From Clostridiaceae bacterium (GTDB lineage: Bacteria; Bacillota; Clostridia; Acetivibrionales; DUMB01): a DNA stretch of 64,000 nt. Position 1 is the stretch's first letter; every line of letters starts with the position of its first letter. The stretch lies in assembly GCA_012840085.1 (NCBI GenBank), contig DUMB01000090.1, forward strand, positions 1 to 64,000, in the 5' to 3' direction. The notes below the pieces were generated by a model. It searched no databases and was not told the origin of the DNA. It saw only the letters and a list, made by a program, of their open reading frames with translations. Below, one piece after another: positions 27,951 to 38,137 of the stretch. A program made the position numbers and the translations under genes.

Positions 27951-28136
27951 CGTGTATCCCTCCGCTACTGATTAATGAATCCTTAGTAATTATTAGATAG
28001 AATTATGTCTACTTGAAATTTACCCACTCTTATACCCGGTTTAACAATATTTTAACAACTTTTTTTTACAATAGCTTAATAGTTTAATGCAAATAATTTA
28101 ATTAAGAAATGCAACTTTATTCTTTGAGAAATTCAG

Positions 28137-28727
28137 CTATCTTTTTTTCATGGCATTAAGTGCTAATACAGCAGGAATTGTTACCAATACGGCTACTATT
28201 ATCTCCGGTATGCCTTGTACGACAGCTATCCCTAATATCAATTTAGCTGCACTGATGGCAGGAACTCCTTTTATTTCTGCATATCTGGCAGCATAAAATA
28301 TATAGATCATGGATAAGACGCCCACAGTATTTGTAATGGTTCCTGCGGCAGCGCCAATCCCAATTCTCAAAGCATGACTTTTAACCTTAATCGATTTATA
28401 TGTATAATACGACACAACTCCTATCAGAACCCTTGGCAATACTGAAACCATCGGGTTATAAAATGCAAAAGAAAGCACTCCGGGATTAATCATGTTCTGA
28501 AATATACTGAAAAGCCCAAATATCAACCCTATAAGTGCCCCAACCACCGGGCCCTCCACAATAGCACCTATTACCACCGGAATGTGCAATATTGTTGCTT
28601 TTATGGTGGGCAGTGCAATAAAACCATAACCGGTAAGCCCCAGCACTATTGAAATAGATGATAGCATTCCTGCAACGACAACTTGTCTTAGTCCGAGCTT
28701 CTTTTTTGAATTAGTCTTGTTTTCCAT
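28137..28727 (-). CDS. ECF transporter S component
   Basis: 196-aa membrane protein with about six hydrophobic segments. It matches the substrate-binding S-component family of energy-coupling-factor importers: the early RQVVVAGMLSSISIVLG helix, HIPVVIGAIVEGPVVGALIG and a conserved Pro/Gly-rich second half. It would need the shared EcfA/A'/T module, which is not in this window. The substrate cannot be told: no riboswitch is evident upstream. The ribosome site is poor. It lies 88 bases after tuf on the same strand, beyond the tuf terminator, so it depends on read-through or its own weak promoter. Confidence 0.85.
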   Translation of the reverse strand: MENKTNSKKKLGLRQVVVAGMLSSISIVLGLTGYGFIALPTIKATILHIPVVIGAIVEGPVVGALIGLIFGLFSIFQNMINPGVLSFAFYNPMVSVLPRVLIGVVSYYTYKSIKVKSHALRIGIGAAAGTITNTVGVLSMIYIFYAARYAEIKGVPAISAAKLILGIAVVQGIPEIIVAVLVTIPAVLALNAMKKR

Positions 28728-28777
28728 ATATCAACCGCTATTCTTTACATAAAATTTAAATTGATAAAAATAAAAAA

Positions 28778-28801
28778 GGACAGATACTTTCATATCTGCC
28801 C
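28778..28801 (-). terminator. Intrinsic terminator of tuf
   Basis: Minus strand: GGGCAGATA and TATCTGTCC pair around a 6-base loop and are followed by TTTTTTATTTTTA, about 15 bases after the tuf stop. Confidence 0.85.
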
Positions 28802-28815
28802 CCGATTTTCAATTA

Positions 28816-30018
28816 TTACTCAATTATCTCTGTAACAGTTCCGGCTCCAACTGTTCTTCCGCCTTCACGGATAGCGAACTTCAAACCTACGTCCATAGCT
28901 ATAGGAGTAATAAGTTTGATTTCCATGTTAATGTGGTCACCAGGCATAACCATTTCTGTTCCCTGTGGAAGCTCGATAACACCTGTAACGTCAGTTGTTC
29001 TGAAATAGAACTGAGGTCTGTATCCATTGAAGAAAGGTGTATGTCTTCCGCCTTCTTCCTTGGTCAGAACGTATACCTGACCTTTGAAATGAGTGTGAGG
29101 CTTAATTGAACCTGGCTTAGCAAGAACTTGTCCTCTTTCAACTTCTGTTCTCTGAACACCTCTTAAAAGAGCACCAATGTTGTCTCCGGCAACAGCCTGG
29201 TCAAGAATCTTTCTGAACATTTCAACTCCAGTAACAACTGTCTTTCTTGGGGCATCCATCAAACCAACTATTTCAACTTCGTCTCCAACCTTAACAACGC
29301 CTGCTTCTACTCTACCGGTAGCAACAGTACCACGGCCTGTGATTGAGAATACGTCCTCAACAGGCATAATGAATGGTTTGTCAACATCTCTTTCAGGAGT
29401 CGGGATATAGCTGTCAACTGCTTCCATCAACTCAAGAATTGGCTTGTATACTGGGTCATTAATATCATTTGAAGTAGCTTCGAGTACCTGCAATCCAGAT
29501 CCTCTGATAATCGGAATATCGTCTCCAGGGAAGTCATATGAACTGAGAAGTTCTCTAACTTCCATTTCAACCAATTCGATAAGCTCTTCGTCGTCTACCA
29601 TATCACATTTGTTAAGGAAAACAACTATGTATGGTACACCAACCTGACGAGCAAGAAGAATGTGTTCTCTTGTCTGAGGCATTGGACCATCAGCAGCTGA
29701 TACAACGAGAATAGCTCCATCCATCTGTGCAGCACCGGTAATCATGTTCTTAACATAGTCAGCGTGGCCGGGGCAGTCAACGTGAGCATAGTGTCTGTTT
29801 TCAGTCTCATATTCAACGTGAGAAGTAGAAATTGTGATTCCTCTAGCTTTCTCTTCCGGAGCCTTGTCGATCTGGTCATAAGCTGTGTAGTTAGCTCTTC
29901 CCAATAATCCTAAAGTTTTTGTAATAGCAGCTGTCAATGTAGTCTTACCATGGTCAACGTGGCCGATAGTTCCAACATTGACATGGGGTTTAGTTCTTTC
30001 AAATTTAGCTTTTGCCAT
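28816..30018 (-). CDS. tuf: Translation elongation factor Tu
   Basis: 400-aa GTPase delivering aminoacyl-tRNA to the ribosome. G1 GHVDHGKT (19-26), DCPGHADY and NKCD are all present, followed by the two beta-barrel domains ending in [15 protein letters not shown]. It is the last gene of the str cluster (rpsL-rpsG-fusA-tuf) but has its own promoter in the 279-base gap after fusA. GGAGGAG-type ribosome site precedes ATG 30018. An 11-base repeat TCAATTATTAC/TCAATTATCTC spans its stop. Confidence 0.98.
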   Translation of the reverse strand: MAKAKFERTKPHVNVGTIGHVDHGKTTLTAAITKTLGLLGRANYTAYDQIDKAPEEKARGITISTSHVEYETENRHYAHVDCPGHADYVKNMITGAAQMDGAILVVSAADGPMPQTREHILLARQVGVPYIVVFLNKCDMVDDEELIELVEMEVRELLSSYDFPGDDIPIIRGSGLQVLEATSNDINDPVYKPILELMEAVDSYIPTPERDVDKPFIMPVEDVFSITGRGTVATGRVEAGVVKVGDEVEIVGLMDAPRKTVVTGVEMFRKILDQAVAGDNIGALLRGVQRTEVERGQVLAKPGSIKPHTHFKGQVYVLTKEEGGRHTPFFNGYRPQFYFRTTDVTGVIELPQGTEMVMPGDHINMEIKLITPIAMDVGLKFAIREGGRTVGAGTVTEIIE

Positions 30019-30092
30019 TATAAATCTCCTCCCTTTCAGTAGTTTTACTGAAATTATAATTTTTAATCATTAATAATAAATTTTATCATCAT

Positions 30093-30192
30093 ACGGGAAC
30101 CACATTCCGTAACTCCCGTAAGTAAAGTAACTCATGAAACGGGGCTTCATTTCCGGGAAGTTGCACTGTATTTCATATAATTGTACAACTTC
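30093..30192 (-). promoter_or_regulatory. Structured tuf mRNA leader with three hairpins
   Basis: In the predicted tuf leader, from 5' to 3', arms GAAGTTG/CAACTTC (30192-30186 with 30163-30157), ATGAA/TTCAT (around 30134-30150) and ACGGGA/TCCCGT (30119-30114 with 30098-30093) form successive hairpins. None is followed by a T run, so they look like leader structure rather than terminators. Confidence 0.45.
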
Positions 30193-30206
30193 TCCAGTTA
30201 ATGAAT

Positions 30207-30235
30207 ATTTTATACTTACATTACAAATATTTCAA
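30207..30235 (-). promoter_or_regulatory. Sigma-A promoter of tuf
   Basis: Minus strand TTGAAA (30235-30230), 17-base spacer, TAAAAT (30212-30207). It lies in the fusA-tuf gap, about 190 bases before the tuf start. Confidence 0.6.
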
Positions 30236-30297
30236 CACATTAGCCCCATAATTTCAAATTATTTACTAACTTATAAAATAACTTGCTTTTAAATAAA

Positions 30298-32364
30298 TTA
30301 CTTATTTACTATTGAATCCTGTATGTTTTTAGGAACTTCTTCGTAGTGGTCAAATTGCATAGTGAAGACTCCTCTTCCCTGTGTCTTGGAACGCAACTGT
30401 GTAGCGTAACCAAACATTTCCGCAAGGGGTACGTGAGCTGTTATAACCTGAGCTCCTGATCTCATTTCCATGCCTTCAATTCTTCCCCTTCTGGAATTCA
30501 AGTCTCCCATTACATCCCCCATGTATTCTTCAGGAGTTATAACATCAACTCTCATTATAGGTTCAAGCAAAACAGGATCAGCTTTGCGGCAACCTTCCTT
30601 GAAAGCTATTGAACCAGCAATTTTAAATGCCATTTCAGAAGAGTCAACTTCATGGTATGAACCATCAACTACAGTAACCTTCACGTCAATCACAGGATAC
30701 CCGCCTAAAACGCCGGTATTCATTGCATCCTGCACACCTGCATCGATAGCGGGTATATATTCCTTCGGAATAGCGCCGCCCACAATTTTGCTTTCAAATG
30801 CGTAGCCTGCGCCTGGTTCCTGTGGCTCAATTTCAAGCCAGCAATGTCCATACTGACCTCTACCGCCTGACTGTCTGACAAATTTACCTTCTGCTTTGAC
30901 AGCTTTGCGTATGGTCTCCTTATATGCAACCTGAGGTTTACCGATATTAGCCTCTACTTTAAATTCTCTCATGAGCCTGTCAACTATAATCTCAAGATGA
31001 AGTTCACCCATACCGGCAATTATTGTCTGGCCGGTTTCAGGGTCTGTATGAGCCCTGAATGTGGGGTCTTCCTCTGAGAGCTTCTGAAGAGCAATTGACA
31101 TTTTCTCCTGCCCTTCTTTAGTCTTAGGCTCAATGGCAATTTCTATAACTGGTTCCGGGAATTCCATTGATTCAAGTATTATAGGATTTTGTTCATCACA
31201 CAATGTATCTCCCGTAGCTGTATCCTTCAAGCCTACCGCTGCAGCTATATCTCCGGCATAAACCATATCGATTTCCTCTCTATGGTTAGCATGCATCTGA
31301 AGTATTCTTCCTATTCTTTCTCTCTTGTTTTTGCTTGAATTTAATACGTAAGAACCTGATTTCAATGTGCCTGAATACACTCTGAAGAAACAAAGCTTTC
31401 CGACAAACGGATCCACTGCAATTTTAAATGCAAGCGCAGAGAATGGCTCATCGTCGCTAGTATGTCTCTCCATTTCCTCCTCGTCATCAGGTGATATACC
31501 CTTTACAGATGGTATATCAAGAGGTGACGGTAGATAATCTACTATCGCATCAAGCAGCAATTGAACTCCTTTGTTCTTATAAGATGAACCGCAAGTAACC
31601 GGTATCATGCTTACGCTAATAGTCGCTTTTCTTATGCCAGCACGTATTTCTTCTTCGGTCAGTTCTTCACCTTCAAGATATTTTGTCATTAATTCTTCAT
31701 CTTGTTCAGCAACAGCTTCAAGTAATTTTTCACGATATTCTTCTACAATATCGCTCATGTCATCGGGAATAGGACGTTCTTCAACTACTTTTCCCATTTC
31801 ATCCATATAATAATATGCTTTCAAAGTTACCAGGTCGATAATGCCCTGGAACTCACTTTCCTTACCAATAGGTAATTGTATAGGAATAGCATTGGCATTA
31901 AGCCTATCCTTCATCATTTTTATGCAGTTATAAAAATCTGCTCCCATGATGTCCATCTTGTTGACATATGCAATACGAGGAACGTGATACTTGTCAGCCT
32001 GTCTCCAAACGGTTTCAGACTGAGGTTCAACTCCTCCTTTTGCGCAAAAAAGTGTTACTGAACCATCGAGAACGCGAAGAGATCTTTCAACTTCGACCGT
32101 AAAGTCAACGTGCCCCGGCGTATCTATAATATTAATTCTGTGACCTTTCCATTGAGCAGTTGTAGCAGCAGATGTGATAGTTATACCTCTCTCCTGCTCC
32201 TGCTCCATCCAGTCCATAGTTGCAGTACCTTCATGGGTTTCACCAACTTTATGAACCCTGCCTGTGTAGTATAATATTCTTTCTGTCGTCGTAGTTTTTC
32301 CTGCATCTATGTGTGCCATTATACCAATATTTCTTGTATTTTCTAAACTGAACTGCCTGGGCAT
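30298..32364 (-). CDS. fusA: Translation elongation factor G
   Basis: 688-aa translocase GTPase. G1 AHIDAGKTT (~17-25), DTPGHVDF (~81) and NKMD (~135) are visible, then domains II-V ending with [18 protein letters not shown]. It follows rpsG by about 65 bases on the same strand, in the classical str order. GGAGG stands before ATG 32364. The length is normal for the bacterial canonical EF-G (not the shorter paralogue EF-G2 set). Confidence 0.98.
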   Translation of the reverse strand: MPRQFSLENTRNIGIMAHIDAGKTTTTERILYYTGRVHKVGETHEGTATMDWMEQEQERGITITSAATTAQWKGHRINIIDTPGHVDFTVEVERSLRVLDGSVTLFCAKGGVEPQSETVWRQADKYHVPRIAYVNKMDIMGADFYNCIKMMKDRLNANAIPIQLPIGKESEFQGIIDLVTLKAYYYMDEMGKVVEERPIPDDMSDIVEEYREKLLEAVAEQDEELMTKYLEGEELTEEEIRAGIRKATISVSMIPVTCGSSYKNKGVQLLLDAIVDYLPSPLDIPSVKGISPDDEEEMERHTSDDEPFSALAFKIAVDPFVGKLCFFRVYSGTLKSGSYVLNSSKNKRERIGRILQMHANHREEIDMVYAGDIAAAVGLKDTATGDTLCDEQNPIILESMEFPEPVIEIAIEPKTKEGQEKMSIALQKLSEEDPTFRAHTDPETGQTIIAGMGELHLEIIVDRLMREFKVEANIGKPQVAYKETIRKAVKAEGKFVRQSGGRGQYGHCWLEIEPQEPGAGYAFESKIVGGAIPKEYIPAIDAGVQDAMNTGVLGGYPVIDVKVTVVDGSYHEVDSSEMAFKIAGSIAFKEGCRKADPVLLEPIMRVDVITPEEYMGDVMGDLNSRRGRIEGMEMRSGAQVITAHVPLAEMFGYATQLRSKTQGRGVFTMQFDHYEEVPKNIQDSIVNK

Positions 32365-32430
32365 ATAAACCTCCTTTCCTTCACGATGATTCCTTTAATG
32401 AAATCCATATAAAAATTATTACTCAAACTA

Positions 32431-32985
<555 letters not shown>

Positions 32986-33064
32986 TTATATTAAACAACG
33001 TACCCTGCACCATGCTTTATTATACATACACCAAAATTTACCTTAAGCAAGCACGTTGTATGAT

Positions 33065-33493
33065 TTACTTACCGGCCGCACCTGCCTTAGGTCTCTTAGC
33101 ACCGTACTTGGACCTACCCTGCATCCTTTTTGCTACACCTGCAGCGTCAAGAGTTCCTCTGATAATATGGTATCTTACACCTGGCAAGTCTTTAACCCTG
33201 CCTCCTCTTATAAGAACAACGCTGTGTTCCTGAAGATTGTGGCCAATTCCTGGAATGTAAGCTGTAACTTCAATACCATTTGTCAAGCGAACCCTTGCAA
33301 CCTTTCTCAGTGCTGAGTTAGGTTTCTTAGGAGTAGTGGTCTTAACAACTGTGCATACTCCTCTTTTCTGGGGGCTGTTAATCTCAATAGGTCTTTTCTT
33401 AATTGTATTAAAACCCCTTTGCAATGCAGGAGCAGTGGATTTCTTCTCAGCAACCTTTCTACCCTTCTTAACCAGCTGATTAAATGTTGGCAA
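33065..33493 (-). CDS. rpsL: 30S ribosomal protein S12
   Basis: 142-aa decoding-centre protein. [16 protein letters not shown] and [17 protein letters not shown] contain the streptomycin-resistance positions in their usual sensitive state (Lys in PKKPNSA, Lys in GRVKDLP). The start is a TTG (33493-33491) preceded at good spacing by AAAGGAGGTG; no nearer ATG fits the N terminus MPTFNQLV. The TTG start is unusual for a highly expressed ribosomal protein. Confidence 0.97.
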   Translation of the reverse strand: MPTFNQLVKKGRKVAEKKSTAPALQRGFNTIKKRPIEINSPQKRGVCTVVKTTTPKKPNSALRKVARVRLTNGIEVTAYIPGIGHNLQEHSVVLIRGGRVKDLPGVRYHIIRGTLDAAGVAKRMQGRSKYGAKRPKAGAAGK

Positions 33494-33520
33494 TACCTAC
33501 ACCTCCTTTCGCCAATAGTT

Positions 33521-33593
33521 ATTAAAAATATAAAACATTAAAATTAAAAACATTAAAATATAAAATATTAAAATATAAAAAATATAAATATAC
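33521..33593. repeat. AT-only 15-16 bp tandem repeats between the L7Ae-like gene and rpsL
   Basis: Five contiguous units (33521, 33537, 33552, 33567, 33582) share ATTAAAATATAAAAC with few changes; the last is truncated. They fill most of the 118-base spacer. Confidence 0.85.
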
Positions 33594-33611
33594 AAATATC
33601 CCTTCGCTTTA

Positions 33612-33869
33612 TTACGGGTTGGATATCGTTTTTAAAATGGCTGCAGCTGCGGCACCAACTTCAATATTACAAGCTTTACCAAGTTGATGCATACTATCAG
33701 CATATCTTATTTCAATGGAGTTCTTTAAACAAGCTCGTTTCAGTTCCTCAACCAATTTTTCATCTGCATCCTTAGCTATAAAAACAACTTCTGCTTTTCC
33801 TCTGTCCACAGCTTTTAAGGTCTGCTTTATACCTACAGCCTTCTTACAGTCTTTGAGATTTTCGAGCAC
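33612..33869 (-). CDS. L7Ae/L30e-family RNA-binding protein (YbxF-like)
   Basis: 85-aa K-turn-binding protein related to archaeal L7Ae and Bacillus YbxF/RplGB: VGIKQTLKAVDRGKAEVVFIA (in two parts) and DADEKLVEELKRAC are family features. It normally sits between rpoC and rpsL, as here. The open frame extends to 33932, but a GGAGGG ribosome site (33881-33876) six bases before GTG 33869 fixes the start and gives the normal family length. Its physiological role is uncertain; binding to K-turn RNAs is known for relatives. Confidence 0.9.
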   Translation of the reverse strand: MLENLKDCKKAVGIKQTLKAVDRGKAEVVFIAKDADEKLVEELKRACLKNSIEIRYADSMHQLGKACNIEVGAAAAAILKTISNP

Positions 33870-33937
33870 CCCTAACCCTCCTGTATAACCTGCATTTTTC
33901 TTAAAGTTCAGCGCAGCACTAACTGCCACCATCCCAC

Positions 33938-34146
33938 TTCCATTAATTTCCTGTCACAGTCTTGCGGGATTCATTCCTAAAACTGCAGCATGACAAAAGC
34001 ATTTACTACCCTCGCCCTGCTTCTATTAATTTTTCTGCTACGGTCTTGCAGGATTTATTCCCGAAAGCCGCAACATAGCAGTTTCTTGCTATAATTGATC
34101 TTCTATTGCAGTCTTACGGAATTCATTCCCGAAAAACGCAATATGG
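33938..34146. repeat. Three ~70-80 bp hairpin repeats in the str operon leader
   Basis: Copies centre on 33956-33992, 34036-34079 and 34108-34146. Each carries the core CTTGCRGGATTYATTCCCGA followed by a Cys-/Gly-free run AAANCCGCAAC that can pair back with the preceding TTGCGG. Upstream flanks (CTTCTATTAATTT) are repeated too, so the whole unit is about 72-82 bases. The same core occurs twice near 46.4 kb. They lie between the promoter at 34.3 kb and the L7Ae gene and should be transcribed. Confidence 0.8.
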
Positions 34147-34288
34147 CAGTTATCACGAAAACAGGGTCAACTACTCCCTGTTTTATTACTTTCAAACCAA
34201 TTTCTAAACCTTAAGAAAGCAGGAGCTGCAAATACATCAACCCACTCATAAAATATACGAGATTAAGCTGAAATTCGCACACTGAATA

Positions 34289-34318
34289 ATTCTATCACCG
34301 TTTTACTTCTTTTGTCAA
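34289..34318 (-). promoter_or_regulatory. Sigma-A promoter of the L7Ae-rpsL-rpsG-fusA operon
   Basis: Minus strand TTGACA (34318-34313), 18-base spacer, TAGAAT (34294-34289). The predicted leader is about 410 bases to the L7Ae start and contains the three hairpin repeats. Confidence 0.75.
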
Positions 34319-34353
34319 GAGCATGAGCTCAGCCAATAATTGATACTGCCTGG

Positions 34354-34409
34354 CCTGTTGTGCTGATTCCACTTCTTTGATTCTGTGAAGCTGCATCAGA
34401 CACAACAGG
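34354..34409. other. Long imperfect hairpin between rpoC and the str promoter
   Basis: CCTGTTGTG (34354-34362) pairs with CACAACAGG (34401-34409) and the inner CTGAT with ATCAG. No T run follows on either strand, so a conventional intrinsic terminator is not supported, though an rpoC 3' end is plausible here. Confidence 0.5.
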
Positions 34410-34477
34410 TTATTCAGGCATTCACTCCGCATGCTTTCTTATTCTATTGATTAACAATACTTATTTAATCCATTAGA

Positions 34478-34655
34478 CAGTATTTACTTTTTTATGTCAT
34501 ATTTACTTTCTATTGTCATATTTGCTTTCTATGTTATAAACAGTATCTACTTTTATTCATTTGTAATATCTGCTTCTATTTATTTGCAGTATCTGCTTCT
34601 ATTTATTTGCAGCATCTGCTTTTATTCATTGTCAGTATTTATTGCTATGTCTCTG
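34478..34655. repeat. 19-bp and 23-bp tandem repeats running into the 3' end of rpoC
   Basis: Two 19-base units start at 34495 and 34514 (TGTCATATTTACTTTCTAT). Five 23-base units follow from 34541, 34564, 34587, 34610 and 34633, sharing CAGTATCTGCTTCTATTTAT. The fourth contains the rpoC stop codon (34622-34624) and the fifth lies in the last rpoC codons. Confidence 0.85.
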
Positions 34656-37600
34656 TACCTGCTCATTCCGGTACCCGCAGGAATCAGTTTTCCAATTATT
34701 ACGTTTTCCTTAAGGCCTACAAGTGGATCGACTTTTCCTTTGATAGCTGCCTCAGTCAGAACTCTTGTAGTTTCCTGGAATGACGCTGCCGACAGGAATG
34801 ATTCGGTAGCAAGAGAAGCTTTGGTTATACCAAGGAGTGCCCTTCTACCTGTTGCCGGCCTGAGTCCCTGAGCTATAGCCTTTTCATTTTCTTCTTCGAA
34901 AGTAAAGGCATCTACAAGTCCACCAGGCAGCATGTTGGTATCTCCGGCATCCTCAATCTTAACTTTCCTCATCATCTGTCTCAGTATTACTTCGATGTGC
35001 TTGTCATTGATTTCAACACCCTGCAGTCTGTAAACTCTTTGTACTTCCTGGAGGAGGTATGACTGCACACCTTTAACACCTTTTATTTTCAGTATATCGT
35101 GAGGATTAACAGAACCTTCTGTCAATTCGTCACCGGCTTCAACGACATCTCCGTCTGAAACCTTTATTCTTGAACCATACGGTATAGTATAGTTTCTTGT
35201 TTCTCCATCTTCAGCCGTTACTATAATTTCACGCTTCTTCTTCGTTTCACTTATCTTAACTGTACCGCTTATTTCTGATATAATAGCAAGTCCTTTCGGC
35301 TTTCTTGCTTCAAAAAGCTCCTCAACACGCGGCAAACCTTGAGTGATGTCTTCTCCGGCAACACCACCGGTATGGAATGTTCTCATGGTAAGCTGTGTTC
35401 CAGGCTCTCCTATGGACTGGGCAGCGATAATTCCAACCGATTCACCGACATTCACAAGCTCGGCGGTTGCGAGGTTGATTCCATAGCATTTTGCACATAC
35501 GCCATACCTGGAGTGGCATGTAAGTACCGATCTTATCTTTACTTTCTTAATGCCGGCTTTCTGGATCTTATCAGCATCTTCATCTGTAATAAGTTTGTCT
35601 GCTTCTACAATTACTTCGCCGGTTTCAGGATTAACAACAGGTTCAATAGTGAATCTTCCTACTATTCTTTCTGCAAGATCCTCAATTACATCTCTTCCGT
35701 CTTTAACATCACTTACCTCAATACCCTTGTCGGTTCCGCAATCAGTTTCTCTTACTATAACGTCCTGGCTTACGTCTACAAGTCGGCGTGTGAGGTAACC
35801 TGAGTCAGCCGTTCTGAGCGCTGTATCCGCAAGACCTTTTCTTGCTCCGTGAGTGGAAATGAAGTATTCGAGAACTGTCAATCCTTCACGGAAGTTAGCT
35901 TTTATAGGAATCTCTATGGTCTTACCCTGGGTATTCGCCATGAGTCCCCTCATACCGGCCAGCTGTTTGATCTGGTTGACGTTACCTCTAGCTCCCGAGT
36001 TAGCCATCATATACAGCGGATTGAACCTGTCAAGGCTGCTCATCAACGCTGCAGTAATATTTTCACTTGTTTCATTCCATATTGCAATTACTGAATTATA
36101 CCTCTCCTCATCGGATATAAGTCCGCGTTTATATTGCTTTGTTATTTTATCTATTTTTTCCTCTGCTTCTTGCAGGTATTTCTGTTTTACTTCAGGTATA
36201 ACCATATCAGAAACACCTATGGTTATTGCACCCCTTGTGGAGTACCTGAATCCTAAATCTTTAATTTTATCGAGTACAATAGAAGTTTTTGTTGTACCAT
36301 GAACCTTTATGCATTTGTCTATTATCTTCTGAAGTTCCTTACGTCCAACCAGGAAGTTAACCTCAAGATCCAATATTTTGGCAGGATCTGATCTGTCCAC
36401 AAATCCCAGGTCCTGAGGTATTGCCTCGTTAAATATGATTCTTCCGGGAGTTGCATCCACAATACGTGAAACCTTTTTCCCGTCTATTTCCTTTGTCATT
36501 CTCACCTTTATACCGGCATGTAGTCCTACATAGCCCTCATTGTAAGCCATCAGTACTTCTTCAGGTGAGCAGAATACCTTGCCTTCGCCCGGTTCACCCT
36601 CACGGGATATTGTAAGGTAGTAACTTCCAAGCACCATATCCTGGGTAGGAACTGCAATTGGCTTTCCGTCTTTCGGCGCCAGCAGGTTGTTTGCTGAAAG
36701 CATAAGGAATCTTGCTTCTGCCTGTGCTTCTGCTGAGAGAGGAACGTGTACAGCCATCTGGTCTCCGTCAAAGTCTGCATTGTATGCCGAGCAAACCAAC
36801 GGATGCAGCTTAATTGCCCTACCTTCCACAAGTACAGGTTCGAAAGCTTGTATTCCAAGCCTGTGAAGTGTTGGAGCACGGTTCAGCAGTACCGGATGTT
36901 CTTTAATTACGTCCTCCAGGACGTCCCAAACTTCCGGTCTTACTCTCTCAACCATCCTCTTGGCACTCTTAATATTATGGGCAAGACCGTCATTTACCAA
37001 TTTCTTCATAACAAACGGCTTGAAAAGTTCAAGTGCCATTTCTTTAGGAAGACCGCACTGATACATCTTTAATTCCGGACCAACAACTATAACCGAACGT
37101 CCTGAATAGTCAACACGCTTTCCAAGAAGGTTCTGACGGAATCTTCCCTGTTTTCCCTTCAACATATCGGAAAGAGATTTAAGTGGCCTGTTTCCAGGGC
37201 CTGTGACAGGTCTTCCTCTCCTGCCGTTATCAATAAGCGCGTCAACAGCTTCCTGAAGCATTCTTTTTTCGTTTCTGACAATAATGTCAGGCGCACCAAG
37301 GTCCAGAAGCCTCTTTAGACGGTTATTTCTGTTTATTACTCTTCTATACAAATCATTCAGGTCAGACGTTGCAAACCTGCCACCGTCTAACTGAACCATT
37401 GGGCGTAATTCCGGAGGTATTACCGGTATTACATCAAGTATCATCCACTCAGGCCTGTTTCCCGAGAGTCTGAAGGCTTCAACAACTTCAAGCCTTTTGA
37501 TTATTCTTATTCTTTTTTGTCCCGTAGCATCTTTCAGCTCTTCTCTCAATTCCTGAGACATTTTATCGAGATCTATTTCAGCCAGAATTTCCTTTATAGC

Positions 37601-38119
37601 TTCTGCTCCCATTCCTGCTCTGAATTTGTGCCCGAATTTTTCAATACTGTCCCTGTATTCTTTTTCAGACAGTATTTGTTTCTTTGAGAGAGGTGTCTGC
37701 CCGGGATCAATTACAACATAGGAAGCAAAATACAGCACCTTCTCCAAAGCACGTGGAGACATGTCAAGTATAAGTCCCATTCTGCTGGGTATTCCTTTAA
37801 AATACCATATATGTGATACAGGTGCTGCCAGCTCAATATGGCCCATTCTTTCTCTTCTAACCTTGGAACGTGTAACCTCAACACCGCACCTGTCGCATAC
37901 TATTCCCTTGTATCTTATTCTTTTATATTTTCCGCAATGGCACTCCCAGTCCTTCTGAGGCCCGAAAATTCTTTCGCAGAAAAGACCGTCTCTCTCCGGT
38001 TTCAGAGTCCTGTAGTTTATAGTCTCTGGTTTTTTTACTTCGCCTCTCGACCATTCCCTGATTTTTTCAGGAGAAGCTAAACCAATTCTTATCGCATCAA
38101 AATTACTTAGTTCAAGCAT
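34622..38119 (-). CDS. rpoC: RNA polymerase subunit beta'
   Basis: 1165-aa catalytic subunit. The zinc ribbon cysteines are C60, C62, C75 and C78, and the active-site [12 protein letters not shown] binds Mg2+; the bridge-helix/trigger-loop region contains [19 protein letters not shown] and [27 protein letters not shown] (the Firmicutes form without the large proteobacterial insertion). AAGGAGGGAGAT precedes ATG 38119, 18 bases after rpoB. The C-terminal codons fall in a tandem repeat, so the terminal residues (NTDNE) may vary among relatives. Confidence 0.98.
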   Translation of the reverse strand: MLELSNFDAIRIGLASPEKIREWSRGEVKKPETINYRTLKPERDGLFCERIFGPQKDWECHCGKYKRIRYKGIVCDRCGVEVTRSKVRRERMGHIELAAPVSHIWYFKGIPSRMGLILDMSPRALEKVLYFASYVVIDPGQTPLSKKQILSEKEYRDSIEKFGHKFRAGMGAEAIKEILAEIDLDKMSQELREELKDATGQKRIRIIKRLEVVEAFRLSGNRPEWMILDVIPVIPPELRPMVQLDGGRFATSDLNDLYRRVINRNNRLKRLLDLGAPDIIVRNEKRMLQEAVDALIDNGRRGRPVTGPGNRPLKSLSDMLKGKQGRFRQNLLGKRVDYSGRSVIVVGPELKMYQCGLPKEMALELFKPFVMKKLVNDGLAHNIKSAKRMVERVRPEVWDVLEDVIKEHPVLLNRAPTLHRLGIQAFEPVLVEGRAIKLHPLVCSAYNADFDGDQMAVHVPLSAEAQAEARFLMLSANNLLAPKDGKPIAVPTQDMVLGSYYLTISREGEPGEGKVFCSPEEVLMAYNEGYVGLHAGIKVRMTKEIDGKKVSRIVDATPGRIIFNEAIPQDLGFVDRSDPAKILDLEVNFLVGRKELQKIIDKCIKVHGTTKTSIVLDKIKDLGFRYSTRGAITIGVSDMVIPEVKQKYLQEAEEKIDKITKQYKRGLISDEERYNSVIAIWNETSENITAALMSSLDRFNPLYMMANSGARGNVNQIKQLAGMRGLMANTQGKTIEIPIKANFREGLTVLEYFISTHGARKGLADTALRTADSGYLTRRLVDVSQDVIVRETDCGTDKGIEVSDVKDGRDVIEDLAERIVGRFTIEPVVNPETGEVIVEADKLITDEDADKIQKAGIKKVKIRSVLTCHSRYGVCAKCYGINLATAELVNVGESVGIIAAQSIGEPGTQLTMRTFHTGGVAGEDITQGLPRVEELFEARKPKGLAIISEISGTVKISETKKKREIIVTAEDGETRNYTIPYGSRIKVSDGDVVEAGDELTEGSVNPHDILKIKGVKGVQSYLLQEVQRVYRLQGVEINDKHIEVILRQMMRKVKIEDAGDTNMLPGGLVDAFTFEEENEKAIAQGLRPATGRRALLGITKASLATESFLSAASFQETTRVLTEAAIKGKVDPLVGLKENVIIGKLIPAGTGMSRYRDIAINTDNE

Positions 38120-38137
38120 GGCTTCTTATCTCCCTCC

